Assembly (NCBI GenBank): GCA_015206945.1
Contig: JADEXV010000018.1
Span: 1 to 53,941, forward strand
Source: Nostocales cyanobacterium LEGE 12452
GTDB lineage: Bacteria > Cyanobacteriota > Cyanobacteriia > Cyanobacteriales > Nostocaceae
Direction: 5' to 3'
Length of the DNA stretch: 53,941 bases
Shown: positions 1 to 9,565 of the stretch, piece by piece
Numbering within the stretch: the first letter of the stretch is position 1
Layout of the letters: every line of letters begins with the position of its first letter
Position numbers and translations under genes: made by a program
The notes under the pieces: generated by a model
Database searches by the model: none
Seen by the model: the letters and a program-made list of their open reading frames with translations, nothing else
Told to the model about the DNA's origin: nothing

Positions 1-38
1 AAAAATAATGTTGACTTAAAAATCAGGGAGGCAATGAC

Positions 39-1253
39 ATGAGCGCAAATAATGGAAATACAACCACTAATGGAACCAAGCCACAAACTCAGATTCCAAA
101 TGCAAAAAGTGATGCAAATATCCCACAAACAACACAACCTGATAATCAAAAGCCAACAGAAAGTGGTAAAACCAACTCTAAAAATACAAATTCAGAGTTG
201 AATCCATTAGATTTGAAAGAATTAGAATTGTTTAGACCTATAGAATTATTTGGAGTTTTGCTAGGAGCAATTATTGTCCCTGGTCTTGTTGGATGGGCAA
301 CTTTGTATATCAGTAAATCTCAATTTGATACACAACAAACAGATAATCAACATACTATACTCAAAGAGTATATAGATAGTATTTCGTCACTCAGCCTGGA
401 GAAAGATTTAACAGAGAATGAAACAGAAACAAAACAAAGGGATGAAAAAATTCAAAAAGATATCAAAGAAACTTTAAAGACAAAACCAAAATCAACAAAA
501 GAACAATTGGAAGTATTTCAGAGCATTAAAACTGCCAAAGATTTATCGGATACAGCAGAAGATGCAAGAACTATGGCAATAGGTCAAACACAAACAGCTT
601 TACGTAGATTAAATGGTGAATATAAGGGACACCTTATACGTTTTTTGCACGAGTCTAATTTAATTCAAGGTCAAATTTTATTTGAAGGCGTCAAGAATAA
701 AGATGGTGCAATTGAATGTAAGCCAATAACAATCAAGGTGATAAAGTTAAGTGGAGCAAATATTAATGATATTAAACTCAAAGATGCGTCGTTACCGCTA
801 ATAGAATTAGAAGGGGCTTACTTGAATAAAGCAGACTTGTCTAATGCTGGTCTTGAAGGAGCTAACCTCAAAAATGCTAAACTCCAAAACTCTAACCTTA
901 AACTTGCTAAACTCCAACCAGCTAAACGCGAAAATCTTGACCTGCGTCCTTTTGACGACAAAGGTATGAAATGTGTGAATGCGGACAAGTTAAAAGACTT
1001 AGAACAAAAACCTACCGATCTCCAAGATGCTAATCTCCAAGATGCTAATCTCCAAGATGCTAATCTCGAAGGTGCTAATCTCGAAGGTGCTAATCTCGAA
1101 GGTGCTAATCTCCAAGGTGCTAATCTCCAAGGCGCTAACATTCAAGGTGCTAAGAACTGGCAACAAGCTTGTTACGATGAAAAGCTTAACGAGTACTTAG
1201 GCTTAACTAAGCAAGACCGAGATAGAAACTGCAAGGACAAAAAACCTTTGTAA
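39..1253 (+). CDS. Membrane-anchored pentapeptide-repeat protein
   Basis: The 404-residue protein starts with about 60 residues rich in Asn, Thr, Gln and Lys. One hydrophobic segment follows at about residues 70-90 ([14 protein letters not shown]). Residues about 95-190 are charged and probably helical or coiled coil. Two blocks of A(N/D)Lxx pentapeptides lie at about 259-295 and 326-373, separated by a Cys/Lys-rich linker. Pentapeptide repeats form a right-handed beta-helix, so I infer a membrane-tethered scaffold; no catalytic motif is visible. A GGGAGG ribosome site sits just before the ATG. The second block is encoded by nearly identical 15-bp units and may vary in length between strains. 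Function unknown. Confidence 0.85.
   Translation: MSANNGNTTTNGTKPQTQIPNAKSDANIPQTTQPDNQKPTESGKTNSKNTNSELNPLDLKELELFRPIELFGVLLGAIIVPGLVGWATLYISKSQFDTQQTDNQHTILKEYIDSISSLSLEKDLTENETETKQRDEKIQKDIKETLKTKPKSTKEQLEVFQSIKTAKDLSDTAEDARTMAIGQTQTALRRLNGEYKGHLIRFLHESNLIQGQILFEGVKNKDGAIECKPITIKVIKLSGANINDIKLKDASLPLIELEGAYLNKADLSNAGLEGANLKNAKLQNSNLKLAKLQPAKRENLDLRPFDDKGMKCVNADKLKDLEQKPTDLQDANLQDANLQDANLEGANLEGANLEGANLQGANLQGANIQGAKNWQQACYDEKLNEYLGLTKQDRDRNCKDKKPL
1020..1154 (+). repeat. Nine tandem 15-bp pentapeptide-coding units
   Basis: Nine in-frame 15-bp units with consensus CTCCAAGGTGCTAAT lie inside the pentapeptide gene. They come as three identical CTCCAAGATGCTAAT, three identical CTCGAAGGTGCTAAT and three CTCCAAGG-type units. 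Identity at synonymous positions within each triplet points to recent slippage or unequal crossing-over, not to old divergent repeats. Confidence 0.9.
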
Positions 1254-1488
1254 AACCAGCTTGAAGTAGCTTTTGTTTCATCTCTCTAATTTTTTTAGAC
1301 ATGATTCACAAATGGACTAACAACGACAGTATCACAAGCTAAAAAGCCACCCTCAAAGGGTGATGTGAGATTTAGATTTGATGAGCGATCGCATCTAACA
1401 TTTTACTAAGAGCGATCGCTCTCTTCCATTGTCTCAAACAAGCGTAGAAGCTCTGCTTATTGTCGCCAGACATCGCCCACAACAAACC

Positions 1489-4400
1489 CTACCAAATACC
1501 TTCCACAGCCCCCAAAGTCAAAAGCGCTGAACGCTGCGCTGCTGTTAACCCAGTCACCCCCTTGATGTTCATCCCTTCATAAAGGCGATCAACTTTCAGG
1601 CTTTTAATGCACTCACCTGTTCCCACATCCCACAGCTTAATTCCCCCATTTTGACTAGTATGAACCAAGATATTACCAACAGAATTAAAGCAAACAGAAC
1701 ATACTCCACTGGTATGAGTATGCAACACTCTGACACAGGTAAAGTTATTGATATCCCATAAGCGAATTGTTTGGTCAGAACTGGCGGATGCCAAGGTGCA
1801 ACCATCAGGGCTAAAACTGACTGACCATACAGTAGTAGTATGTTCTTGTAACACCTTTAAGCAAGTAAAGTTACTGCTATCCCACAATCGAATTGAGTTA
1901 TCAGTACTACCAGTAGCGAGCATTTTACCATCAGGACTAAAACTCAATGACCAGACTCCATCAGTCTGACCTGACAAAGTTTTAATAGATTTACCTTCAC
2001 GCACATCCCACAACTTAACCGAGCAGTCCGCACTACCTGTAGCTAAAGTATTGCCATCAGGACTAAAGGTAACTGACCAGATATCACCTGCGTGACCTTC
2101 TAATGTTTTTACACATTTATGCTCGTGAATATCCCACAGCTTCAAGGTCTTGTCTCTACTAGCACTAGCCAAGGTTTGACCATCAGGACTAAAGGTAACT
2201 GATGTTACTCCACCGCTATGACCGTTAATCGTTGTAATACAATCACCAGAAATAACATCCCACAGCTTAATGCTGTCGTCCTCACTGCCACTCGCTAGTA
2301 AAGAACCATCAGGACTAAAGCTAACTGACGATACCCGCTCTGTGTGACCTTGTAAAATTTTAGTAGAGTATCCAGACGCAACATCCCATAGCCGAACCAA
2401 ACTATCTAAATTACCTGTCGCCAACATACAATCATCAGAGTTAAAGCTGACCGAATACACCCCACTATCATGACCCTGTAAAGTTCTCACGCACACACCT
2501 TTACTTACATTCCATAAACGCACACTCGAATCATTACCGCAACTAACTAGGGTTTGACAATCTAAACTAAAAGTGATCGAGAACACTTCACTGGTATGTC
2601 CGTGTAAAATTTTAGCGCACGTACCTTGCTGCACATTCCACAACCTTACACTGGAATCAAAACTACCCGTGGCTATAGTTTGACCATCTGAACTAAAGCA
2701 AACTGACGATACATCATTTTTATGGCCTTGAAATGTTTTGATGCAATTACCTTTACTCACATTCCATAACCGAACAGAGTGGTCACTACTGCCACTGGCA
2801 AGAGTTTTACCATCTGGACTGAAGCGAACCGACCATACCTTGCCAACATGACCTTGCAAAGTTTTTATACAAATACCTCTACTGATATCCCAGAAGCGAA
2901 TGTCGCAATCATCACTACCACTGGCTAGGATAGAACCATCTGGATTAAACCTGACTGAACACACCCAACCAGTATGACCATGCAATACTTTGAGGCACTC
3001 ACCTAGATGGACATCCCACAACCGAATGGAAGTATCTTGACTACCACTTGCTAGAGTTTGACCATCCGGACTAAAGCTGACAGACCAAACAATACCTGTA
3101 TGTTTATCTAAAGTTTTTAGACATTTTCCTGTTTGTGTATCCCATAATTTGACGAGTCCATGATGACCACCACTTGCCAGGGTTTTCCCATCTGGACTAA
3201 AGGTGACTGTCCAAATAAAATCTTCATGCCCCTTGAATGTCAACAAGTTTTTTCCATCTGCCATTTGCCACAAATGAATTTGTCCATGCTGATCGCCCGT
3301 AGCCAATAGTTTTCCATCTGGACTCAAGGCAACTGACAAAACACTCTTGAAGCTTGTAGCAAATACAGACTGATCAAAAGCAGTATTTTGGAAATTAACT
3401 CCAGCTAAATTTACACCCTGTAGGTCAGCTTGCCTAATGCTCAAATTTGAGAAATCATACCCCTGAAAATTTATTTGTAAATGCGCTAACAAGTTGAGGA
3501 CATTGCCCCCTGCATATCCTGCTAATATTACAGTTTGATGTCTTTGCTGTTCCAATACATCCTGCAACAAAATTACCAGCTTTTGTTGACTGCCTATATC
3601 TAGCAATAATTCCTCAAGCAAGGGTTCCACAATTAATTGCTTTTGTGTTTCCCGGATGTAGTCTTTGCTTGTTGCTTTGATGAAAGCATGGGTTTGGAAT
3701 AAGCCTAAACGGACAGACTTTTCCCCTACTAATTCTTGACAAAGTTGTTTAACCAACCGCTGGGTGCTATATTCCATCACGACTGGTTGCAGGAAGAAAT
3801 GCTCACCGCTTTTTTCAATTAATGACCGTTGCAATAGAGATTTAATTGCTGAAGGTACGAGACGCTGGGAAGAAGATGTCACTATATCAGCAACTAACTC
3901 GGTAAGGGATACTGGCTCTCGATTAATTGCTAGCCAATACATTACTTCCTCTTGTACTGCTGACAAATGGTAAAACTGCCGTTCTAACAAGTCGCCAATG
4001 TCCTCAAAAATTAGTATCCCGTGTTCCACATACTCTAAAACCGGGGCAATTCTACCGTCGAAAAGCTCTTGGGTTCCGGCTGCTACCATTTTGAGCGCTA
4101 AGGGATTACCCCCATAATGCTCGATGAGTTCTTGCCATTCTCGTTCTGTACCCGTGAATTGCCCTTTTTCCTGGAATAACTCTTGCCCCTCGGTAGAATT
4201 TAATCCCTTTAATGGGAGCGATCGCACTCCTGTTCTGTCTCCTTCTAACGGTACAATTTCTCTGGGTTTTTCTCTAGAAGTGAACAGAACGCAACTAATA
4301 TGGGGTACTTCACCAACGCGCTTGAGTAATTGACCATATCCCTCATAGCCAGGACGACATTGCCCTGCTTGACCACCAGAGAGAATTGTCTCTACATTGT

Positions 4401-5064
4401 CTAAAATCAGCAGACAACGGTTTGATTGCAAACATTCCATCAGCTTTGCTAGTTTGCTATCAAAGCTTTCGGGTATTACCATCTCCTTTCGCAACGCCAA
4501 CAGCAAAGATTGCAGGATGTTGGTTAATTGCTCGTCTACTGGCGGTGCATTTTGCAGGCTGCGCCACACTACTACCTCAAATTCGCTTTGAATTTGCAGC
4601 CCCAACTTCACCACTAAAGTGCTTTTGCCAATACCACCAATTCCCAGCAGTCCAACTAAACGACATCGTTCTTCTAATATCCACTGTCGAAGCTGCAATA
4701 ATTCTTCACCGCGACCAAAAAATACAGATACATCCGGTGCTTCTTGCCAATCATACTCTGGGTTTTGTTGTCGAGTTTCTAGTTCCTCTAAGGTCGAGGT
4801 AGGCCGGGTATAATCGCTTTGAGATAACTCCAGCCCAAAGGCAGCGAAGGCAAACTGCAAGGAAGTTTTATCTACAGGTTCCAAGCGTGCCAAAATTCTA
4901 GATATAGTGTGTAGAGCTAAACGGGTGCGATCGCTCAGTTCTTCTAAAGAAAAGCTATCTCCAGCATTCTCATCAAATTCGGCTTGAGCTTTGGCATCTC
5001 GAAACTTCTCCCAGCCTTGTAGGGTAAGGATTACACCCCGTCTGCGTTTGCTTGCTTGTTTCAT
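1489..5064 (-). CDS. NB-ARC/NACHT-type ATPase with 14 WD40 repeats
   Basis: A prokaryotic NLR-like regulator. Residues count from a GTG at 5073; I prefer the ATG at 5064, which has AGGTG six bases upstream. A helix-turn-helix-like segment lies at about 43-60. The NTPase follows with P-loop GIGGIGKST at about 144-152 and Walker B LLILDN at about 221-226. A short pentapeptide-like stretch comes next (about 540-565), then 14 WD40 blades (about 576-1155), enough for two seven-blade propellers. The tail contains [14 protein letters not shown], which I recall as a recurrent C-terminus of cyanobacterial NTPase-repeat proteins. Related architectures act as signalling hubs or antiphage sensors. The ligand here is unknown and no effector domain is recognised besides the HTH. 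Confidence 0.9.
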   Translation of the reverse strand: MKQASKRRRGVILTLQGWEKFRDAKAQAEFDENAGDSFSLEELSDRTRLALHTISRILARLEPVDKTSLQFAFAAFGLELSQSDYTRPTSTLEELETRQQNPEYDWQEAPDVSVFFGRGEELLQLRQWILEERCRLVGLLGIGGIGKSTLVVKLGLQIQSEFEVVVWRSLQNAPPVDEQLTNILQSLLLALRKEMVIPESFDSKLAKLMECLQSNRCLLILDNVETILSGGQAGQCRPGYEGYGQLLKRVGEVPHISCVLFTSREKPREIVPLEGDRTGVRSLPLKGLNSTEGQELFQEKGQFTGTEREWQELIEHYGGNPLALKMVAAGTQELFDGRIAPVLEYVEHGILIFEDIGDLLERQFYHLSAVQEEVMYWLAINREPVSLTELVADIVTSSSQRLVPSAIKSLLQRSLIEKSGEHFFLQPVVMEYSTQRLVKQLCQELVGEKSVRLGLFQTHAFIKATSKDYIRETQKQLIVEPLLEELLLDIGSQQKLVILLQDVLEQQRHQTVILAGYAGGNVLNLLAHLQINFQGYDFSNLSIRQADLQGVNLAGVNFQNTAFDQSVFATSFKSVLSVALSPDGKLLATGDQHGQIHLWQMADGKNLLTFKGHEDFIWTVTFSPDGKTLASGGHHGLVKLWDTQTGKCLKTLDKHTGIVWSVSFSPDGQTLASGSQDTSIRLWDVHLGECLKVLHGHTGWVCSVRFNPDGSILASGSDDCDIRFWDISRGICIKTLQGHVGKVWSVRFSPDGKTLASGSSDHSVRLWNVSKGNCIKTFQGHKNDVSSVCFSSDGQTIATGSFDSSVRLWNVQQGTCAKILHGHTSEVFSITFSLDCQTLVSCGNDSSVRLWNVSKGVCVRTLQGHDSGVYSVSFNSDDCMLATGNLDSLVRLWDVASGYSTKILQGHTERVSSVSFSPDGSLLASGSEDDSIKLWDVISGDCITTINGHSGGVTSVTFSPDGQTLASASRDKTLKLWDIHEHKCVKTLEGHAGDIWSVTFSPDGNTLATGSADCSVKLWDVREGKSIKTLSGQTDGVWSLSFSPDGKMLATGSTDNSIRLWDSSNFTCLKVLQEHTTTVWSVSFSPDGCTLASASSDQTIRLWDINNFTCVRVLHTHTSGVCSVCFNSVGNILVHTSQNGGIKLWDVGTGECIKSLKVDRLYEGMNIKGVTGLTAAQRSALLTLGAVEGIW

Positions 5065-5837
5065 CAACGTCACCTAAAACCGAGTAGATGCATCTCCATA
5101 GAGGAAATTCTCAAAGGAAAATAGAAGAAGATAGTTGTGGAACAATAATTCCAGATTGATAAATTAAATAAAATATGAAAAACATCGTACTTTTTTCTAG
5201 CTAACTTCTTTATTTAACCCGATTGGCATCTCCAAGAAATGCCAATACCTCTCAATAACTGGCTTTCAAAAAATATTATTTTGTGGGAAAAGGAGCCAGT
5301 TTCAACGCTAAATCAGGTATTGATGCAATTATTGTTGATAATAAGGCAAAACTAAATATCTGTAAACGTAAATTTTATTCCTGGTCAAACCGAGGCATTT
5401 TATTTTAGTAAAACTGTGTATGGCTTTTTACCTCTCTCTAAAACTCTCCTTCCGTGCGGAAGAGGCTTTTAAAACCAGTTTTAATTTTTCTCTGCCTGGA
5501 TGAAAACACCCTGCCATTTCCTTGCAGAGAAAGCTTGCTCGGTGGGTTAGGTTTCTAAGGTTTTAATGTTAGCAATAATATTTTTCAAAGGTCTTCTTAG
5601 ACAAGTTTTCATTTATTTAAACTACATCTATTTATTGGGACAATGTTTTTTACTGCGTGATCTATTTAATTAATAAAGTGCTACAAGTGACATTTACGTT
5701 TTTAAAACTGTGTTGATAATGAAGTAGCGATCGCTTATTTAGCAAAAAAATCTGCTTGAAAAACCGAGAACATCAGGGCTTTTACGAACAACATTTACAT
5801 ATGTTAATATTGTTTGGTTTAGGTACGGATATTCAGT
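5065..5837. other. Intergenic region without a supported gene
   Basis: This AT-rich gap separates two divergent genes, so it should hold both promoters. A GCGATCGC site lies near 5727. A window of about 40 open codons at about 5283-5405 on the plus strand (GKGASFNAKSG...) has no ribosome site and no family I recognise. I do not call a gene. Confidence 0.5.
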
Positions 5838-7145
5838 ATGGTTTCCATAAAGACCGTTCTAAAAAATTCAGAGCAAGTCACTCGGTTGTTTTCTCATCTC
5901 GAATTTGATGGAAAAAAATTCAATCATCAACCGGGTAGTGTATTTGGAAGTACTGCATTGATTGCAGGAACCACCGTTGGGGCTGGGATTCTCGCTCTAC
6001 CAGCCGTGACGCTGCCATCTGGGATTGTACCATCCACATCTGGACTCATTGCAGTTTGGCTCTACGCTCTAGTTTCGGGGTTATTGGTTGCAGAAGTTAC
6101 CTTAAACACGATGCGAACAGAAGGGCTTTCAAGTATAGGTTTTTTGGGAGTTGTTGAGAAGATCCTTGGTAAGGTGGGAGCGCGAATTGCTGGCGGTGCA
6201 TATTTATTTATGCATTATGCTCTGTTGGTGGCATACATCACCGAAGGCGGAGAGATTTTAGGAGCGGCGGTGGCAAAAGTCTGGGGTATGCAAATATTGC
6301 CTACGTGGATGGGCACAATGGCTTTCACGCTGTTATTTGGTGGCATTATGTATCTTGGGCGAGAAAAGTTTATTGAGAAATTAAACAGCGCCTTTGTCGG
6401 AATTGTCATCGTTTCCTTCTTAGGACTATTATTTCTGGGAGGAAGGCATATTCAGAGTGCCCAACTATTTTTTCAAAACTGGAGTGCCCTTGGTAGCGCC
6501 ATTTCAGTAATGTCTGTGGCACTGTTTTTCCAAAACGTTGTGCCGCTAGTTGTAACGCAACTCGAAGGGGATGCCTGCAAAATTCGTCAGTCTATCTTTA
6601 TTGGTTCTGTGATTCCTCTAATTATGTTCTTGGCGTGGAATGCCGTAATTTTAGGAAGCGTCAGTCCCGATATGCTACATAGCAGTTTTGATGGTACAAG
6701 TATTTTTGATCCACTACAAATTCTCCGAGCAGGTGGCGCGGGGGAATGGTTAGGAGTGCTAGTATCCATTTTTTCAGAGTTTGCGATCGCCACATCATTT
6801 ATTGGATTTGTGTACGGATTATTGGATTTGTTCAAAGATATTTTCCTCTCTTCACACAGGAAACTTTCTAACCGCCTTCCCCTCTATTCACTGGTTCTTT
6901 TCCCGCCGATGACTCTCGGAACGCTTAACCCCAGCATCTTTTTTACTGCTCTAGATTACACTGGAACATTTAGTATTTCAGTTCTCGGTGGAATTATTCC
7001 GGCGTTAATGAGTTGGAAGCAACGTGAAAACTCAGATAGCACAAATCAACCACTCGTTCCTGGCGGCAAGGTGACACTCATTGCGATCGTTGGAGTGGCA
7101 TTAGCCATGATGGGAAGACAAATTCTGTCAATTTACACAAAATAA
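5838..7145 (+). CDS. Aromatic amino acid (HAAAP family) permease
   Basis: A 435-residue integral membrane protein with about eleven hydrophobic segments. The first segment contains GTTVGAGILALP, matching the signature of hydroxy/aromatic amino acid permeases (Mtr, TnaB, TyrP), where a Gly-rich broken helix forms part of the substrate site. Length fits the family at about 400-430 residues. It probably imports tryptophan or tyrosine by proton symport across the plasma membrane; the exact substrate cannot be read from sequence. The gene stands alone with an AT-rich upstream region. The start is the first ATG of the frame and has no strong ribosome site. Confidence 0.88.
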   Translation: MVSIKTVLKNSEQVTRLFSHLEFDGKKFNHQPGSVFGSTALIAGTTVGAGILALPAVTLPSGIVPSTSGLIAVWLYALVSGLLVAEVTLNTMRTEGLSSIGFLGVVEKILGKVGARIAGGAYLFMHYALLVAYITEGGEILGAAVAKVWGMQILPTWMGTMAFTLLFGGIMYLGREKFIEKLNSAFVGIVIVSFLGLLFLGGRHIQSAQLFFQNWSALGSAISVMSVALFFQNVVPLVVTQLEGDACKIRQSIFIGSVIPLIMFLAWNAVILGSVSPDMLHSSFDGTSIFDPLQILRAGGAGEWLGVLVSIFSEFAIATSFIGFVYGLLDLFKDIFLSSHRKLSNRLPLYSLVLFPPMTLGTLNPSIFFTALDYTGTFSISVLGGIIPALMSWKQRENSDSTNQPLVPGGKVTLIAIVGVALAMMGRQILSIYTK

Positions 7146-7240
7146 AACCATCAATACAAATTATGTGCTACAAAAAACTATAGTTGTAGTATGAATATAT
7201 TAACTACAATCAAACTGCAACACGAGAGTCAAATGACTAA

Positions 7241-7345
7241 TACTTCTCTACGAGAGGCTGCACTTCGACTACGCTCAGTGACCACGCCAACGACTACGCT
7301 TAGTACAAGTGACCAATGACAAGTGACAAATGACAAATGACTACT
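7241..7345. repeat. Dispersed repeat plus heptamer-like tail
   Basis: Contains CTTCTCTACGAGAGGCTGC followed by CTTCGACTACGCTCAGTG and then a run of AATGACA/AGTGACA heptamers. The same CTACGAGAGGCTGCG core recurs at 22168-22233 and 47190-47231, and a reverse copy of the GACTGCGCTCAGTGACC part occurs near 39540. It lies just upstream of kptA and may contribute its leader. Confidence 0.8.
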
Positions 7346-7352
7346 TAATCAA

Positions 7353-7898
7353 ATGAGTGATTCTCGACTCGTCAAAATCAGCAAATATCTCAGCAAATAT
7401 CTGCGCCACACACCGGATGCCATTGGTATTAAACTTGCTCCTGGTGGTTGGGTTGTTGTTGATGACTTACTTACCGCTTGTACTCAAAATAAGTTTCCGA
7501 TTACCCGCCAGGAATTACAGGTGGTAGTTGAATTCAACGAGAAGCAACGCTTTTCTTTTGATTCTACAGGTAATCTTATTCGTGCGAACCAAGGACATAG
7601 TGTAAAAGTCGATTTACAATTAGAACCTGTAGTTCCTCCAGATCGGCTTTATCACGGCACAGGACACAAATCTGTAGAGTCAATTCTGCAAACAGGACTT
7701 TGCAAAATGTCGCGGCATCATGTCCATTTATCAAAGGATATAGAAACAGCAGAAACCGTTGGTGCAAGGCATGGAAAACCAGTGGTTTTTGCTGTAGATA
7801 CTGCGGCAATGCATCAGGCAGGTTACATCTTCTATTGTTCCACTAATGGTGTTTGGTTAGTCGATCGCGTGCCACCTGAGTATCTACAAAGAATTTGA
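7353..7898 (+). CDS. kptA: RNA 2'-phosphotransferase (Tpt1/KptA)
   Basis: A 181-residue protein with the KptA/Tpt1 layout. The N-terminal winged-helix part carries YLRHTPDAIGIKL and GGWVVVDDLL. The C-terminal NAD-binding part carries LYHGTGHKSVESILQTGL and RHHVHLS. The family removes an internal 2'-phosphate from RNA using NAD+, giving ADP-ribose 1'',2''-cyclic phosphate. In eukaryotes this finishes tRNA splicing; in bacteria the natural substrate is unsettled. Length matches bacterial KptA. No RNA ligase or RtcB gene is adjacent. The upstream 100 bases are repeat-derived. Confidence 0.93.
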   Translation: MSDSRLVKISKYLSKYLRHTPDAIGIKLAPGGWVVVDDLLTACTQNKFPITRQELQVVVEFNEKQRFSFDSTGNLIRANQGHSVKVDLQLEPVVPPDRLYHGTGHKSVESILQTGLCKMSRHHVHLSKDIETAETVGARHGKPVVFAVDTAAMHQAGYIFYCSTNGVWLVDRVPPEYLQRI

Positions 7899-8230
7899 AT
7901 TTTAACAAAATAGAATATTTAACCGATATTTGCCAAGAAGTTACATAATGCAGAAGTTGCAACAATTACTGCATTTTTGAATTGAACTCAGATCGATGTA
8001 ACCATAGCGCTTGTACTCCTAATACTGTATTCTCTGATAGATTAGCGTCTGCAAAACAGGGATTAAGAGTAATTCCATTCCGGTTTACAGCAGAAAAAGT
8101 AACTTTATAGATTTGTCTATAAAATTACAAACTCTCAATAGTAAAAATACTATCAATCTCTTAGCCTACTCACCCAATGTAGGTTAAAAATCTCACCAAA
8201 CAAACATTTTAGATTTATCCAAACCCCAAG
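7899..8230. other. Intergenic region with a gene remnant
   Basis: Holds the nupC-like fragment described separately. It also has a 40-50-codon open stretch on the plus strand, about 7960-8110, ending in TAG (tail KQGLRVIPFRFTAEKVTL). That reads like the C-terminus of a lost gene that I cannot name. No intact gene is supported. Confidence 0.45.
7921..7973 (-). pseudogene. Short remnant of a nupC-like gene
   Basis: These 53 bases align with 11450-11499 inside the intact nupC gene, at about 85% or better, with a 3-bp insertion. On the minus strand it reads AVIVATSALCNFLANIG then stop; the intact protein has AVIITTYALCNFANIGSIGI at the matching place. This is a leftover of a second NupC-type transporter gene; nothing comparable remains on either side. 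Confidence 0.65.
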
Positions 8231-9448
8231 ATGCCTTCTAAGCGAATCTTGTTTATCAGTAACGGCCACGGAGAGGACAACCATACCTCTCATGTTATTC
8301 AGACCCTGCGCCAATTGTGTCCTTCAATTGAGATGGCGGCAATGCCGATTGTGGGTGAAGGAAGAGCTTACCGCAGCTTGGATATTCCCATTATTGGTCC
8401 CACACAAACAATGCCCTCTGGCGGATTCTTTTACATGAAGCGCCTGTATATGCTCAAAGATTTTCAATCGGGATTGATTGGGTTAACGTGGCGACAATTA
8501 CAAGCGGTGTTGCAGTATGCTCCTAACTGCGATTTGATTATGTCTACTGGAGATTTTGTCTCCCAAACATTTGCTTACTTAACAAAGCGTCCCTTTGTTT
8601 CGTTTATCTCTTGTCTTTCTGCCCTCTATGAAGGGCAATTGCGTATCAATCCACTGCTGTGGCACGATCTTAATTCTTCCCGATGTCTGGCAGTTTTTAC
8701 TAGAGATTCCTATACGGCTTCCGATCTCCAACGGCAAGGTATAGCTAAGGCTAGGTTTGGTGGGATTCCGGCTTTAGATCGCGTTGTCCCCACTGGCAAA
8801 GACTTGTACCTGAAACCGGATATTCCTGCGATCGCACTTTTACCAGGATCGCGGATGCCGGAAGCCGCGCGAAATTTCAGTTTGCAGTTGCAACTGGTGA
8901 TAGAAATCGCCAAGGTGATGCCTGAATCAGGATTCCAGTTTCGTGCCGCCTTAGTACCAAATTTGATGGAGCAATTAGACGACATTGCTAAAAGCCAAGG
9001 TTGGCAACTGAATCAAGGCATACTCACCTATTCTCCTCCAGGAAGTTCTGCCGAAGAATCACCGCTTGTAGAAGTGAGATGTTACTCAGATGCCTTCAGT
9101 GATATCTTGTATTACTCTACCCTCGTTATTGGTATGGCAGGGTTGGCAGTGGATCTATCTGTAGCGATGGGGAAACCGATCATCCAGATTCCCGGAGAGG
9201 GTCCTCAATTTACCTATCGATTTGCAGAAGCGCAAACGCGACTGTCGGGCATTTCGGCTCAAACCATCGGCACTAAGCCAGCAACCCCTGAGATTCTCAA
9301 GCAAGCAGCTAAACGAGTAGTCGAAACTTTAGAAGATTCAGACTACCTCGCTAAGTGTAAAGTAAATGGCCCTGAGCGATTTGGGCCACCCGGCGCATCT
9401 GAGAGAATTGCCCGCTTTCTACTAAACTCTCTAGGAGAAACTGAGTAG
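8231..9448 (+). CDS. Lipid-A-disaccharide synthase-related protein
   Basis: A 405-residue, GT-B glycosyltransferase-like protein. The N-terminus has ISNGHGEDNHTSHV, and the C-terminal half has GMAGLAVDLSVAMGKPIIQIPGEGPQFTYRFAEAQ, the nucleotide-sugar side of the fold. This matches the cyanobacterial/plant-type family annotated as lipid-A-disaccharide synthase-related. True LpxB joins UDP-diacyl-GlcN to lipid X. Many cyanobacteria carry this paralogue, and its acceptor is not established. The next gene, 117 bp downstream on the same strand, is an MsbA-like lipid exporter, which fits a role in envelope glycolipid synthesis. Confidence 0.8.
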   Translation: MPSKRILFISNGHGEDNHTSHVIQTLRQLCPSIEMAAMPIVGEGRAYRSLDIPIIGPTQTMPSGGFFYMKRLYMLKDFQSGLIGLTWRQLQAVLQYAPNCDLIMSTGDFVSQTFAYLTKRPFVSFISCLSALYEGQLRINPLLWHDLNSSRCLAVFTRDSYTASDLQRQGIAKARFGGIPALDRVVPTGKDLYLKPDIPAIALLPGSRMPEAARNFSLQLQLVIEIAKVMPESGFQFRAALVPNLMEQLDDIAKSQGWQLNQGILTYSPPGSSAEESPLVEVRCYSDAFSDILYYSTLVIGMAGLAVDLSVAMGKPIIQIPGEGPQFTYRFAEAQTRLSGISAQTIGTKPATPEILKQAAKRVVETLEDSDYLAKCKVNGPERFGPPGASERIARFLLNSLGETE

Positions 9449-9565
9449 AATATTGCGTCAGAATTCAGGAGTCGGCACGGTTGGGTAACATGGTGTGGTA
9501 GGCTAACGCCGTAATGCATCTCAATTCTGACTCCTGACTCCTGACCCCTGAATTCTTACTTACCT

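Noticed and set aside
818-1141. 107-codon minus-strand frame inside the pentapeptide gene
   Set aside because: It is the mirror of the 15-bp repeats ([12 protein letters not shown]-type product) and has no ribosome site.
4386-4802. 138-codon plus-strand frame
   Set aside because: Lies antisense within the NTPase domain of the WD40 gene, where the minus strand carries clear P-loop and Walker B motifs.
5283-5405. About 40 open codons upstream of the permease (GKGASFNAKSG...)
   Set aside because: No start with a ribosome site and no family recognised; length is within chance for AT-rich DNA.
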